Below are positions 17,076 through 25,277 of a stretch of DNA of 64,000 bases, one piece after another; position 1 is the first letter of the stretch; every line of letters begins with the position of its first letter. Position numbers and translations under genes: made by a program. This stretch comes from Alphaproteobacteria bacterium (GTDB lineage: Bacteria > Pseudomonadota > Alphaproteobacteria > Caulobacterales > Caulobacteraceae), in the NCBI GenBank assembly GCA_025359785.1, contig JANYET010000053.1, forward strand, positions 40,150 to 104,149, read 5' to 3'. The notes under the pieces are model-generated. The model made no database searches. It was given only the letters and a program-made list of their open reading frames with translations, and was not told the origin of the DNA.

Positions 17076-17112
17076 CCGGCGCGGCGGACCTGGAGCACGG
17101 CGGCGGCGTCTC

Positions 17113-17814
17113 TCAGGCGGCGCTCGCCTTGCGGAAGGCCGTGTTGGGATGATGCCAGGAGAACGCCTTCATGAAGGCGTTCACATAGTCCCCAGCCTTG
17201 GCGCCGTAGTCCATCTGGTAGGCGTGCTCGTACATGTCGAGCGCCAGCAGCGGCGCGCCGTCGGCCATCGTCTGGGTGTGATCCGAGGCCCAGGTGTTCA
17301 CCAGACGGCCGTCATGACGGCTATAGGTCAGCAGCACCCAGCCCGAGCCGCCACCCAGCGCCTTGCCCATGGCGGTGAACTCGGCGGCCCAGCGGTCGTG
17401 GCTGCCGAAGTCGCGCTCGATCGCCGCCGCCAGGCCCGGCGTGATCGGCTCGGCCGCCCGCAAGCCATTGAAATAGACCTCGTGCAGGATCATCGAATTC
17501 CAGGCGATCAGCTCTTCGCGCTTGAGGCCGTTGACCGCGAACACCGGCGCCGTGGCCAGGTCGAGCTTGCCGAACTCCGCCCGGATCGCCCCCAGCCGCT
17601 TCACCGCGCCGACGTAGTTGTTGTCGTGGTGGCTGGTCAGGAGCTTCTCGGAGAGGCCGGCGACCGTCTTCGGGTCGAACGGCAAGGCGGCCGGCGCGAA
17701 AGCGGCGCCGCCTGCCGCAGGCGCGGTCTGCGCGGTCGCGGCAGTGGCGGCCACGGCCCCGGCCAGGGCGACACCGCCCAGCAGCATGCGGCGGTCCAGG
17801 GTCGGTTCAGTCAT
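17113..17814 (-). CDS. Fe/Mn-type superoxide dismutase, exported
   Basis: A 233-residue enzyme with a Tat-like leader (LDRRMLLGGVALAGAVAATA) and the Fe/Mn SOD fold. Probable metal ligands sit in LTSHHDNNYVGA, ILHEVYFNGL, and ALDMYEHAYQMDYG (Asp and His). The usual DVWEHAY is DMYEHAY here, as in related alphaproteobacterial exported forms. It would remove superoxide in the periplasm. The ATG at 17814 is used because the leader begins there; a longer frame overlaps DUF3147. It is the last gene of a minus-strand run with DUF3147 and the serine hydrolase. Confidence 0.85.
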   Translation of the reverse strand: MTEPTLDRRMLLGGVALAGAVAATAATAQTAPAAGGAAFAPAALPFDPKTVAGLSEKLLTSHHDNNYVGAVKRLGAIRAEFGKLDLATAPVFAVNGLKREELIAWNSMILHEVYFNGLRAAEPITPGLAAAIERDFGSHDRWAAEFTAMGKALGGGSGWVLLTYSRHDGRLVNTWASDHTQTMADGAPLLALDMYEHAYQMDYGAKAGDYVNAFMKAFSWHHPNTAFRKASAA

Positions 17815-17828
17815 CAGGGTCTCCCGGT

Positions 17829-18179
17829 TTATAGCTTGAGGCCGAACCTCGGGCCGACGGCGGTCATGCCCAGGTAGAGACCCATGGTCAGCACTGAGCC
17901 GGCGCCCAGCGCGGCCCAGAACGGCACTCCGCGCTTCATCAACGCCGGGATCAAGAGGAACATCGGCAGGGACGGCAGGACATACCAGAAGGTCGCCCCG
18001 ACATGGGCCTCCATGCGCACCGGGTCGCGCGTGTCGCGCCACAGCCAGATCATCCCCAGGATCGAAATCAGCGGCAGGGACGCGATCAGCGCCCCGGCGC
18101 CCGGCCAGCGCTTGGCCGTCTCGGAGACGACGGCGATGATCACGCCCGAGATCGCGGCCTTGGCGATCAGATAGAGCAC
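17829..18179 (-). CDS. DUF3147 family membrane protein
   Basis: A 116-residue integral membrane protein with four predicted helices: LYLIAKAAISGVIIAVVSE, GALIASLPLISILGMIWLW, FWYVLPSLPMFLLIPALM and FWAALGAGSVLTMGLYLGM. The polar WRDTRDP loop between helices two and three is typical of DUF3147. Function is unknown. The start is GTG at 18179, eight bases after the upstream stop; a start further upstream would run into the serine hydrolase gene. It lies between that hydrolase and the superoxide dismutase. Confidence 0.75.
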   Translation of the reverse strand: MLYLIAKAAISGVIIAVVSETAKRWPGAGALIASLPLISILGMIWLWRDTRDPVRMEAHVGATFWYVLPSLPMFLLIPALMKRGVPFWAALGAGSVLTMGLYLGMTAVGPRFGLKL

Positions 18180-18186
18180 GATGGGC

Positions 18187-19458
18187 CTATTTAGCCCGGT
18201 CGGTGAGCGCGGCATAGGTCAGGCGCGGCGAGCTGACCCGCACGTCCGGGGTCCCGCCGCCGGGCACCGAGCCATTCACGTTCTGGATCATGCCGACGAA
18301 GATCAGGTCGTTGGTGGGATCGATCCAGAACCAGGTGCCGAACGCGCCACCCCAGTAGAAGGTGTCCTTGCCCTGCGGGGTCGGCACCTTCGACGGATCC
18401 TGGATCACCGCGAAGTCGAGGCCAAAGCCCAGGCCCGGCTGGTCCGGCCCGTAGAGGTCGACCATGACGCCCGGCTGCAGCACCGACTTGCGCATCAGCT
18501 GGACGGTCGTCGCCTTGATGTAGCGCCGCCCGTTCGCCTGGCCGCCGTTCGCGACCATCTGGCAGAACTTCCAGTAGTCCTCGGCAGTGGAGAGCAGGCC
18601 GCCGGAGCCCGACAGATAGGTGGGCTTCTTCGCCGGATCGCGTCCGCCGGCCGGCGCGGAGACGATCTTTCCGTCCTTGTAGGTGTTGATCCGGGCGACA
18701 CGGGCGACCTTGTCCGGCGCGACCCAGAAGCCGGTGTCGGCCATGCCCAGGGGCTTGAAAAGCTGCTCGGCCATGAAGACGTCGAGTGGCTGGCCGGACA
18801 GCTTCTGAACGATGTAGCCCTGGATATCGACCGCCGGCCCGTAGGACCAGTCCGTGCCCGGCTGGCCGTAGAGCGGCAGCCTGGACAGCTTGTCGATCAT
18901 GCCTTGCAGGTCACCGTCGCCGAAATGCTGGTCTGCGTAGTCGGCGTTCACCCCAAAGCCCGCGGTGTGGCTCATGATCTGGGCCATGGTCTGCGGCGTC
19001 TTCTGGGGCTGCAGCGAGCCGTCCTTGGCCTTCACCTTCAAGCCCTTGAACTCCGGGATGTGCTTGTCCAGCCGGTCGCTCAGCTTCCATTTGCCCTGTT
19101 CCCACAGGATCATCATGGCCACGCCGATGGTGGGCTTGGTCATCGAGGCGATGCGGAAGATGGTGTCCTTCTGCATCGGCGCGCCCGAATCCAGGTCGCG
19201 TTTGCCGTAGGCGTCGAAGTGCACGACCTTGCCGCGCCGGGCGAGCAGGGTGGTGACGCCCGCCAGCTTCTGGCCGTCCACCAGCGCGTGCATGCCGGCC
19301 GCCAGATTGGCCAGACCCTCGCTGGAAAACCCGACGCTTTCCGGCGCCGCCAGGGTGATCGCCGCCAGCGCCTCGCGGCTGATCAGCCCGCCGGCGACCA
19401 GCGCCGCGCCGGCCGCCAACAGATGTCTGCGATCCAGGTTTGCAACCGTTGTGGCCAT
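18187..19458 (-). CDS. Serine hydrolase, class C beta-lactamase/esterase family
   Basis: A 423-residue penicillin-binding-protein-like hydrolase. The Tat-type leader LDRRHLLAAGAALVAGG shows export. The catalytic SxxK is SMTKP inside FRIASMTKPTIGVAMMI; the second motif is YGP within DWSYGPAVDIQGYI; a WGGAFGTWFWIDP region stands for the third. Relatives include EstB-type esterases and D-aminopeptidases, so this is more likely an esterase or peptidase than a resistance enzyme. AGGGGGAA before the ATG at 19458 fixes the start. It heads a run with DUF3147 and superoxide dismutase. Confidence 0.87.
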   Translation of the reverse strand: MATTVANLDRRHLLAAGAALVAGGLISREALAAITLAAPESVGFSSEGLANLAAGMHALVDGQKLAGVTTLLARRGKVVHFDAYGKRDLDSGAPMQKDTIFRIASMTKPTIGVAMMILWEQGKWKLSDRLDKHIPEFKGLKVKAKDGSLQPQKTPQTMAQIMSHTAGFGVNADYADQHFGDGDLQGMIDKLSRLPLYGQPGTDWSYGPAVDIQGYIVQKLSGQPLDVFMAEQLFKPLGMADTGFWVAPDKVARVARINTYKDGKIVSAPAGGRDPAKKPTYLSGSGGLLSTAEDYWKFCQMVANGGQANGRRYIKATTVQLMRKSVLQPGVMVDLYGPDQPGLGFGLDFAVIQDPSKVPTPQGKDTFYWGGAFGTWFWIDPTNDLIFVGMIQNVNGSVPGGGTPDVRVSSPRLTYAALTDRAK

Positions 19459-19544
19459 GACGTTCCCCCTCTTATGCCGAAGCTTTGGGCGACTATCGGC
19501 CAAGCGGCGTTCCGTGGCGAGAGGCCGGACCGCCGGGATGGCGG

Positions 19545-20165
19545 CTACTTCGGCTTTTTGGCGTCCTGCAGGTCCTTGTCGATGTCGTGCTTGTAGAGGC
19601 TGTCCTTCGGCCGCGGGATGTAGCGGCCGTGGCAGGCGAAGCAGGAGTCGTAGATCGCCGAGCCCGCCTCGAAGGTCTTGTCATGGTTCTTGGCCTGGGC
19701 CGCGCTCATGGCGGACAGGCCCGCGTTGGTGAGCTGGATCGCGTACTTCATCCAGGGCCCGTTCGGGTCGCGGGCGCGGCCTTCCATCTGCAGCAGGTTG
19801 CCGGCCTCGACGAGCTGGGCGGCGCTATCCAGCGAAACCTTCCAGTTTTCGTCATCGACAGGGGTGCGGTCCTTCGCGCCCTTTTCGTCGTCCACCTCGC
19901 CGCTGCGCGCCCAGAACGCCTCGGCCGCCGGGTTGACGATATGGCGCATGACGTCCTTGACGCCCAGCAGGACGCGGCCCGGGGCCAGGATCGGTGGGAT
20001 GGGCGAAGCAATCGGCGGCGCGGGCCTGGGGGCCGGCGGGACGGCGGGGTCGGAGCCGGGCGGGGTCGGCGACTGGGCGAGCGCCGCCCCGGATAGAGCC
20101 GCCCCGGACAGCCCGGCGATAGCGCTGATCATCGCGACCCCGACCAGACGATGTGAAAGCCGCAT
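19545..20165 (-). CDS. Exported cytochrome c'-like protein (CFACH)
   Basis: A 206-residue c-type cytochrome. A signal peptide (MRLSHRLVGVAMISAIAGLS, ending ALAQ) is followed by a proline-rich linker of about 30 residues and a helical domain (MRHIVNPAAEAFWARSGEVD, NWKVSLDSAAQLVEAGNLLQ) with the haem site CFACHGRYIPRP near the C-terminus. Layout and several blocks match the lipoprotein at 10095-10676, so the two are paralogues. GGGGAGGGACTC precedes the ATG. It could be a periplasmic electron carrier or ligand-binding haem protein. It is followed on the same strand by the serine hydrolase. Confidence 0.82.
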   Translation of the reverse strand: MRLSHRLVGVAMISAIAGLSGAALSGAALAQSPTPPGSDPAVPPAPRPAPPIASPIPPILAPGRVLLGVKDVMRHIVNPAAEAFWARSGEVDDEKGAKDRTPVDDENWKVSLDSAAQLVEAGNLLQMEGRARDPNGPWMKYAIQLTNAGLSAMSAAQAKNHDKTFEAGSAIYDSCFACHGRYIPRPKDSLYKHDIDKDLQDAKKPK

Positions 20166-20280
20166 GAGTCCCTCCCCGTTTCCCGCCACCTTAGCGGGCG
20201 CGCCGACGGGAGGCACCTCTTTCAGAGCGCGGGCCGCCGTCGCCACCGGCGGTCGCCGACCCGCGCGGCTGGGAGCCCAA

Positions 20281-20745
20281 TTAGGGTTTGGGCGGCGGCG
20301 TGTAGAGCTCGATCGCATTGCCCTCGGGATCGGCGATGAAATAGGCGACGCCTGCGATCACCTGGCGGTTCTCCACCCCTTGCGTCTTCAGCCAGTCGGC
20401 CAGACCCTTGGCGTTCGGCACGCCCAGGATGATGCGTCCCATGGCGTTGGGCCCTGGCTGCCGCGCCGCCGACTTCAGGAGCGCCACGATCGCCGCATCC
20501 GGGCCGCCGCCATAGCCCATGATGTATTCGCGCGGGCTGCCGTCCGCCGCCTTGATCGTATTGAGCAGGGTCATGCCGAGCTTGGCCGCGTACCAGGCCT
20601 TCTGCGCCTCCAGATCCATGACATTGAGACCCGCGCCGTCCACCTTGCCGGGCTTCAGGTTGGCTGGCGGCCCATCGGCCAGGGCCGCGCCCGCGCTCAT
20701 GGTCAGCACGGCGGCCGCGGCCGCCAGCGTCATCCAGGTTTTCAT
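20281..20745 (-). CDS. Exported glyoxalase/VOC-fold protein
   Basis: A 154-residue vicinal-oxygen-chelate protein with a signal peptide (MKTWMTLAAAAAVLTMSAGA, then ALADG). One VOC domain is visible from VDGAGLNVMDLEAQKAWYAA to AYFIADPEGNAIELYTPPP. The closing E-L-Y pattern with DPEGN is typical of glyoxalase/dioxygenase family proteins. An exported member is unusual and its substrate is unknown. The start coincides with the signal peptide. It has no clear operon partner. Confidence 0.8.
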   Translation of the reverse strand: MKTWMTLAAAAAVLTMSAGAALADGPPANLKPGKVDGAGLNVMDLEAQKAWYAAKLGMTLLNTIKAADGSPREYIMGYGGGPDAAIVALLKSAARQPGPNAMGRIILGVPNAKGLADWLKTQGVENRQVIAGVAYFIADPEGNAIELYTPPPKP

Positions 20746-20833
20746 CTTGTTGTCCTGCCCCTCGTTTCCCGGTGGGCATCCTGGCCAGTTCCGACCCCCT
20801 GGCAAGGGAAAGCGCCGGCCGGCCAGCCTGCGC

Positions 20834-21028
20834 CTAGTTATCCGGCGCGTCGTCGCGGTCGGCCATGATCCGCTGATAGACCGCCGTCGCCATGCCGCGC
20901 ACGGTCTTCGAGGCGGTCTCCAGCGCCACGGCGCCGACCAGGCTGGCGCCATCGGCGGCCATCTGGTCCAGCTCGTCGGCCACTTCCGTGAGCTTCTGAT
21001 AGACGGCGATGTCGGAGGTCTCAGTCAT
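20834..21028 (-). CDS. Hypothetical protein, 64 aa
   Basis: A small soluble, helical protein (MTETSDIAVYQKLTEVADEL, then an Ala-rich helix and AVYQRIMADRDD). A GGGG ribosome site precedes the ATG. Composition and heptad-like Ala/Leu spacing suggest a helical bundle or coiled coil. No family is recognised. The next 210 bases to the plus-strand gene hold no recognised feature. Confidence 0.5.
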   Translation of the reverse strand: MTETSDIAVYQKLTEVADELDQMAADGASLVGAVALETASKTVRGMATAVYQRIMADRDDAPDN

Positions 21029-21238
21029 CGGCGACCACCCCTACAGAGCCCGCTAGGCTCTCGGCAAGACCGTCGGCCCGGCCGGACGGACGCGCAAGGC
21101 GCCGCCGCACCGCCCGGTCGCCCCCCGAAAACGGCGAATTCATCCCGGGGTTTCAAGGGCTTCAGCGCTCGCTAACCACGAAAATTCACCCTGAATTGAC
21201 GGACCTGGGGCTAGGCTTGGTGCGTCCTGTTGGGAAAA

Positions 21239-21643
21239 ATGCTGGTGTTTCCGACCATCCCCTTTCGGCTGGTGCGCTTCGGCTCGGCGCTGATCGTGCT
21301 GACCTGCGTGATCGTGCTGGTCTCGCCCTTGTCGATCCGCGGCGCCGTGTTGAGCGACCGACCGATCGTCGATGTGCTGACCTTCTACGGGGTGACCGCC
21401 GGGGCCTATGGCCTGTTGCCCTTCATGCGCCGCGGCGACATCGCCATGGTGGCCATGTGGGTCGTGCTGGGCGTCGGCGTCGCCCCCTGCTTCGCGGGTG
21501 AAGAGCTATCGGCGTCCCACATGTTCGGCGGCATCGTCGGCGTCCTGATGGCCGCGGCGCCGGTCTACATCGCCCGCTTCCGCCAGGTGGCCCAGGGCGA
21601 CATCCGCGACTACCGCCGCCGCCGGACGGAAGGCGAGGACTGA
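21239..21643 (+). CDS. Hypothetical membrane protein, about four TM helices
   Basis: A 134-residue integral membrane protein: helices at roughly residues 13-32, 46-62, 69-87 and 97-114, with positively charged ends (RRRG, RFRQVAQGDIRDYRRRR). The ATG at 21239 is used. Family unknown; a small four-helix inner-membrane protein. It is convergent with the alpha/beta hydrolase, four bases apart. Confidence 0.65.
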   Translation: MLVFPTIPFRLVRFGSALIVLTCVIVLVSPLSIRGAVLSDRPIVDVLTFYGVTAGAYGLLPFMRRGDIAMVAMWVVLGVGVAPCFAGEELSASHMFGGIVGVLMAAAPVYIARFRQVAQGDIRDYRRRRTEGED

Positions 21644-21647
21644 CGGC

Positions 21648-22538
21648 CTATTTCAGGCCCTGAAGCCAGGCGATCACCAGCGCCTCCAGCGCGACCCGCT
21701 TGCCGCTCCAGCCGTGGTCGGTGGCTTCGTGGACCGCGCTCAGCTGCTTGTCGCCGCGCTTTCGCAGGTCGGCGACCAGGGCGTCGGACATGGGCGCCAG
21801 GCCGTCATCGGAAGTCAGCACCAACACCGGCATTTTCATCAGCCCCGGCGCGGCGGCGGCGAAACTGGCGTCGCCGAGCGTTCCCATCTCCTCGGCCATG
21901 CTCTCTGCCGTGACCCCGGCCAGGCTCTCCATATTCTCCCGCGCGGTCCGCAGCCGCGCGCCCGGCGGCGTGCGGGCCATTACGCCCAGATCGGCCGACG
22001 AGATCATCACCGCGCCCGCCAGCCCCGGATCACCGCCAGCGGTCACCGCCGTGACGCCACCGCCCAGGCTGTGGCCCGCGATCACCAGTTTCCGGGTCTC
22101 GACGCCCAGCCGGGCCGCATTAGCCGGCGTGCGCACATAGGCCAGCACCGCCTTGGCGTCCGCCAGGTTGCCGCGGAAGCTGTAGGCTCCCGGACTGCCC
22201 CAGGACCCGCGGTAGTTGAAGGTCACGACGTTCCAGCCGGCGCGGCGGATCGCCTGGGCAAGGTCGAGGTTCTTTTCGTTGCCGGGCAGGCCATGCAGCA
22301 GGATCACCGTCGGGTGTGGCCCCGCGCCGGCGGCCAGGTAGGCGACGCCGTTGATCTCCACCCCGCCGCTGGGGATGTGCAGCACCTCCATGCGCGGCGG
22401 GTGAGTGGCGTCGATGGGCGGGTCGGTGAAGATGGCGGCCGGGACCGACGGCGCTCGGACGGGTTTCGCCATCGTGGCGACGGGCGCGGCGCCCAGCGCC
22501 AAGGCCACCATCAGCCCCATCATGGTCGTGCGACGCAT
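21648..22538 (-). CDS. Exported alpha/beta hydrolase
   Basis: A 296-residue esterase/peptidase-type hydrolase. The signal peptide is MRRTTMMGLMVALALGAAPV with cleavage after MAKP. Motifs: oxyanion region HGLPGNEKNLD, nucleophile elbow AGHSLGGG (Ser), an acid near LTSDDGLAPM and the catalytic His in ATDHGWSG. The fold resembles dienelactone-hydrolase/acyl-esterase groups. GGAGGGCGAG just before the ATG at 22538 fixes the start. Substrate unknown; it may act on periplasmic esters or peptides. Confidence 0.84.
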   Translation of the reverse strand: MRRTTMMGLMVALALGAAPVATMAKPVRAPSVPAAIFTDPPIDATHPPRMEVLHIPSGGVEINGVAYLAAGAGPHPTVILLHGLPGNEKNLDLAQAIRRAGWNVVTFNYRGSWGSPGAYSFRGNLADAKAVLAYVRTPANAARLGVETRKLVIAGHSLGGGVTAVTAGGDPGLAGAVMISSADLGVMARTPPGARLRTARENMESLAGVTAESMAEEMGTLGDASFAAAAPGLMKMPVLVLTSDDGLAPMSDALVADLRKRGDKQLSAVHEATDHGWSGKRVALEALVIAWLQGLK

Positions 22539-22618
22539 CTCGCCCTCCGCTTCCTGGATCTTCACCGCGCATTGAAGCACAGGCGCCGCAGTCAAGGCGA
22601 TGGGTCAAGGCGACGGAC

Positions 22619-24400
22619 TTACGCGACGGCCTGGTGCGCGCGGTGGCCCGAGGCCAGATGGTTCAGCAAGGCCCGCAGCCGGGCCGGATGCAGTGGCTTG
22701 TGAATGATCGGCACCCCGGCGGCGTCGGCGGCGGCCAGGACCTCGGCGCCCATGTCGCCGGTGACCAGGCAGAAGGCCAACGGCGAGTCCCGCCGGGCCG
22801 AGAGCCGCACGATCACCTCAAGGCCGTTCGCCTCGCCCGGCAACCGGTAGTCGGCGAGACAGATGTCATAGCGCGCGCCCTCTGAAATCAGGCGCTCCGC
22901 CGTGACCAGGTCTGCCGCGGCCGCCGCCTCGACACCCCATTGGCGCAGCAACAGGCAGGCCCCCTCGCGCACCATGGCGTCGTCATCGACCAGCAGCAGC
23001 CGCAGGCCCTGCATCAGGTCGGGCGCCACCGCGGCCTTCGGCGTCTCGGCCGGCGCCGCGCCGGGCAGGCTGAACGAGAACCGCGAGCCGCGGCCCTCCA
23101 CCGAGGCGATCTCGATGGCGCCGCCGAGAATGGCGGCCATCCGCTGCGCGATAGCCAGGCCCAGGCCCAGGCCCTTGCTGCGATCGCGTTCCGGATTTCC
23201 GATCTGCACGAACTCGTCGAAAATCCGCGCCTGGTCGGCGTGGGCGATGCCGATGCCGGTATCGGCGACCTCAATCGAAACTCGCCCGCCACGCCGCCGC
23301 GCCGCCACCAGGATTCCGCCGGTCCGGGTGTAGCGCAGGGCGTTGGTGACCAGGTTGACGCAAATCTGCTCGGTGAGGGCTGCATCGGAGTCGACCCACA
23401 GGTCGGTGTCGCGGAACCGCAGGTCGAGACCTTGCTGTTCGGCGACGGGATCGAAATAGCCGGCCAGCCGGTCGAACAGATCCTGACAGGAGACCGGCTC
23501 GCGGTGGTTCTGCACCACGCCCGCCTCCAGGCGCGAGATGTCCAGAAGACCGTTGAACAGTTTCTCCATGGCCGAGACGTTCGACTGGATGCGCGCGGCG
23601 ACGTCCTTGGCCTCGTCGTCCAGGGCCAGCGACTGCAGCGAGCCAGAGAACAGGCTGAGGGCATGCAGCGGCTGGCGCAGGTCGTGGCTGGCGGCGGCGA
23701 GCAGTTGCGACTTGGCGAGGTTGGCCTTCTCCGCCCGCCCCCGGGCCTCCTGGGCCTCGGTCTTCTCGACCTCCAGCTCGGCCAGCAGGCGGCGGTTCTC
23801 AAACCGGATCGCGAAGCCTTCCTTCAGCTCGCGGTTCTGCACCCGGCAGAAGCCGAAGAGGATGGCCGAATAGCCGATCGAGGCCAGCCCCAGGACGTCG
23901 TAGGCATATTGTCCGATCAGCAGGAAGCGCAGCATGACCAGGCCGAAGATCGCGCCCACAAAGGCATAGAGGCCGCTGGGGTTGTAGGCGTTGCCCGGCA
24001 CGCTGCCGCCGGAGATGCCGTAGAGGCCGCACAGGGTCAGCGCCACGGTGATCGGCTGGTGGATGTCCATGAACAGGAACGCGGTCGAGCCCCAGACCAG
24101 GCCGGCGATCAGCATGTAGAGGGTGTTGAGGCGCGCGGCGTGTTCCAGCTTGGAGCCATCGTCGTCCGCCGGAATCCTGCGGTGGCGCGCGACCAGCCAG
24201 AGGCGAAAGACCTGCGTAACCAACTGCACCGCGAGCCAGCCCACGATCTTCCGCCAGGGCTGGAACGGCGCCTGAGTGGCGCAGATGTAGACCGTCACCA
24301 CGCCGGCGGCGGCGAAGCTGTTGGGAATCTGCTGGAAAAGCGTGCGGAGGCATTCGCGCCGCACCGGTGCGATTCCGCTCGGGACTTCCTCGGCGGTCAC
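22619..24400 (-). CDS. Hybrid sensor histidine kinase
   Basis: A 593-residue kinase. Residues about 25-190 form six membrane helices without a large periplasmic domain, then a coiled coil, HisKA with phospho-acceptor His239 (AAASHDLRQPLHALSLF), HATPase with VTNALRYTRTG, VADTGIGIA and GLGLGLA, and a receiver domain with LLLVDDDAMV, phospho-acceptor Asp517 (LADYRLP) and Lys568. Such DLRQPLHAL kinases pair with NarL/LuxR-type regulators. Its GTG start overlaps the stop of the upstream regulator gene (GTGA), so the two are co-translated. The signal is unknown; the membrane sensor type suggests a lipid, redox or small-molecule input. Confidence 0.9.
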   Translation of the reverse strand: MTAEEVPSGIAPVRRECLRTLFQQIPNSFAAAGVVTVYICATQAPFQPWRKIVGWLAVQLVTQVFRLWLVARHRRIPADDDGSKLEHAARLNTLYMLIAGLVWGSTAFLFMDIHQPITVALTLCGLYGISGGSVPGNAYNPSGLYAFVGAIFGLVMLRFLLIGQYAYDVLGLASIGYSAILFGFCRVQNRELKEGFAIRFENRRLLAELEVEKTEAQEARGRAEKANLAKSQLLAAASHDLRQPLHALSLFSGSLQSLALDDEAKDVAARIQSNVSAMEKLFNGLLDISRLEAGVVQNHREPVSCQDLFDRLAGYFDPVAEQQGLDLRFRDTDLWVDSDAALTEQICVNLVTNALRYTRTGGILVAARRRGGRVSIEVADTGIGIAHADQARIFDEFVQIGNPERDRSKGLGLGLAIAQRMAAILGGAIEIASVEGRGSRFSFSLPGAAPAETPKAAVAPDLMQGLRLLLVDDDAMVREGACLLLRQWGVEAAAAADLVTAERLISEGARYDICLADYRLPGEANGLEVIVRLSARRDSPLAFCLVTGDMGAEVLAAADAAGVPIIHKPLHPARLRALLNHLASGHRAHQAVA

Positions 24401-24999
24401 CCGATCAGGCCCAGTTCACGGGCCTTGAGGATCGCCTGCACCCGGCCATCGACCTCAAGCAGGTGGAAGATCTCCGTCAGGTGGGCGCGAACGGTGCGGG
24501 GCGCGATCTGCATGCGCCGCTCGATCATCTTGTTGGAATGGCCATCCGCCAGCAGGGTCAGCACCTCCAGCTGGCGCGCGGTGATCGCCTCGCCGGCGCC
24601 GAGGTCGCTGGCCGTGTCGAACGCCACGCCGCCCGCCAGCACCGTCTCCAGCATCTCGACGATCCGCTCTGGCGACCACGCCTTGGAGATGAAGCCCGAG
24701 GCCCCGCAGTCGCGGCTGCGCAGCCTGGCGGCGCCATCCTCGCGCCCGGAGATCATCACCCGGCTGACCAGCGGCGCCATCTGGCCGATAAGCCTGGCGG
24801 CGTCGAACCCGTCCGTGTCAGGAAGTTGGATGTCGATGATCGCCAGGTCCGGACGTTCACCGCCGGCCAGCAGGCCCACCGCTTCGGCGCCGGAACCGGC
24901 GGTCTTCAGCGTCCAGTCAGGACGATGATGCCGCAGCATCGCGGCGAATCCATCCTGAAACAGCGGATGATCATCGACCAAAAGCGCCGTCACCGTCAC
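24397..24999 (-). CDS. LuxR/NarL-type response regulator
   Basis: A 200-residue regulator: receiver domain with LLVDDHPLFQDGF and phospho-acceptor Asp56 (AIIDIQLP), Lys in FISKAWSPE, and a C-terminal LuxR HTH (about 137-195: ITARQLEVLTLLADGHSNKM, TVRAHLTEIFHLLEV). It is the partner of the overlapping hybrid kinase. The divergent PEPxxWA-CTERM gene is separated by a region with three copies of a 12-bp dyad, making autoregulation and control of that gene a reasonable guess. Confidence 0.92.
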   Translation of the reverse strand: MTVTALLVDDHPLFQDGFAAMLRHHRPDWTLKTAGSGAEAVGLLAGGERPDLAIIDIQLPDTDGFDAARLIGQMAPLVSRVMISGREDGAARLRSRDCGASGFISKAWSPERIVEMLETVLAGGVAFDTASDLGAGEAITARQLEVLTLLADGHSNKMIERRMQIAPRTVRAHLTEIFHLLEVDGRVQAILKARELGLIG

Positions 25000-25065
25000 T
25001 GGACACCAACCCTCAACGCCGCCGCTACTCGCCGACTGCGGTTCGATGAATAGGATCGGTGACCC

Positions 25066-25174
25066 GCCTAAATAGGCAATAGCCTAAATAGGCAAGCCCG
25101 GTTCCATGATCGCCGCTCACTCGCCCGACAGGGGATTTTCCAAGTAAAAACAGGGCTGAACTGCCTATTTAGGC
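25066..25174. promoter_or_regulatory. Three GCCTA-N2-TAGGC dyads, candidate response-regulator sites
   Basis: Inverted repeats at 25066-25077 and 25082-25093 (GCCTAAATAGGC, 16 bp apart) and 25163-25174 (GCCTATTTAGGC, opposite orientation), each followed or preceded by a conserved CAA/TTG flank. They occupy the gap between the response-regulator gene and the PEPxxWA-CTERM gene, and I see no other exact copy in the window. The dyad size suits a LuxR-type HTH dimer. Confidence 0.6.
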
Positions 25175-25277
25175 AATATCTCCCGATTGTTTCAGTGCGT
25201 AGGGGTTGCAACCGGATTGGAACGCCCCCGGACCGTCGGGTGGTCGCCTGACGCACTCCGGGGGGAAGACGAGAATC

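Noticed and set aside
18184..18197. GGCCTATTTAGCCC resembling the response-regulator dyad
   Set aside because: It is imperfect and lies across the stop codon of the serine hydrolase, so chance similarity is likelier.
22940..24928. Long plus-strand open frame (662 codons) opposite the histidine kinase
   Set aside because: It lies antisense to the clear kinase/regulator operon and shows no motif.
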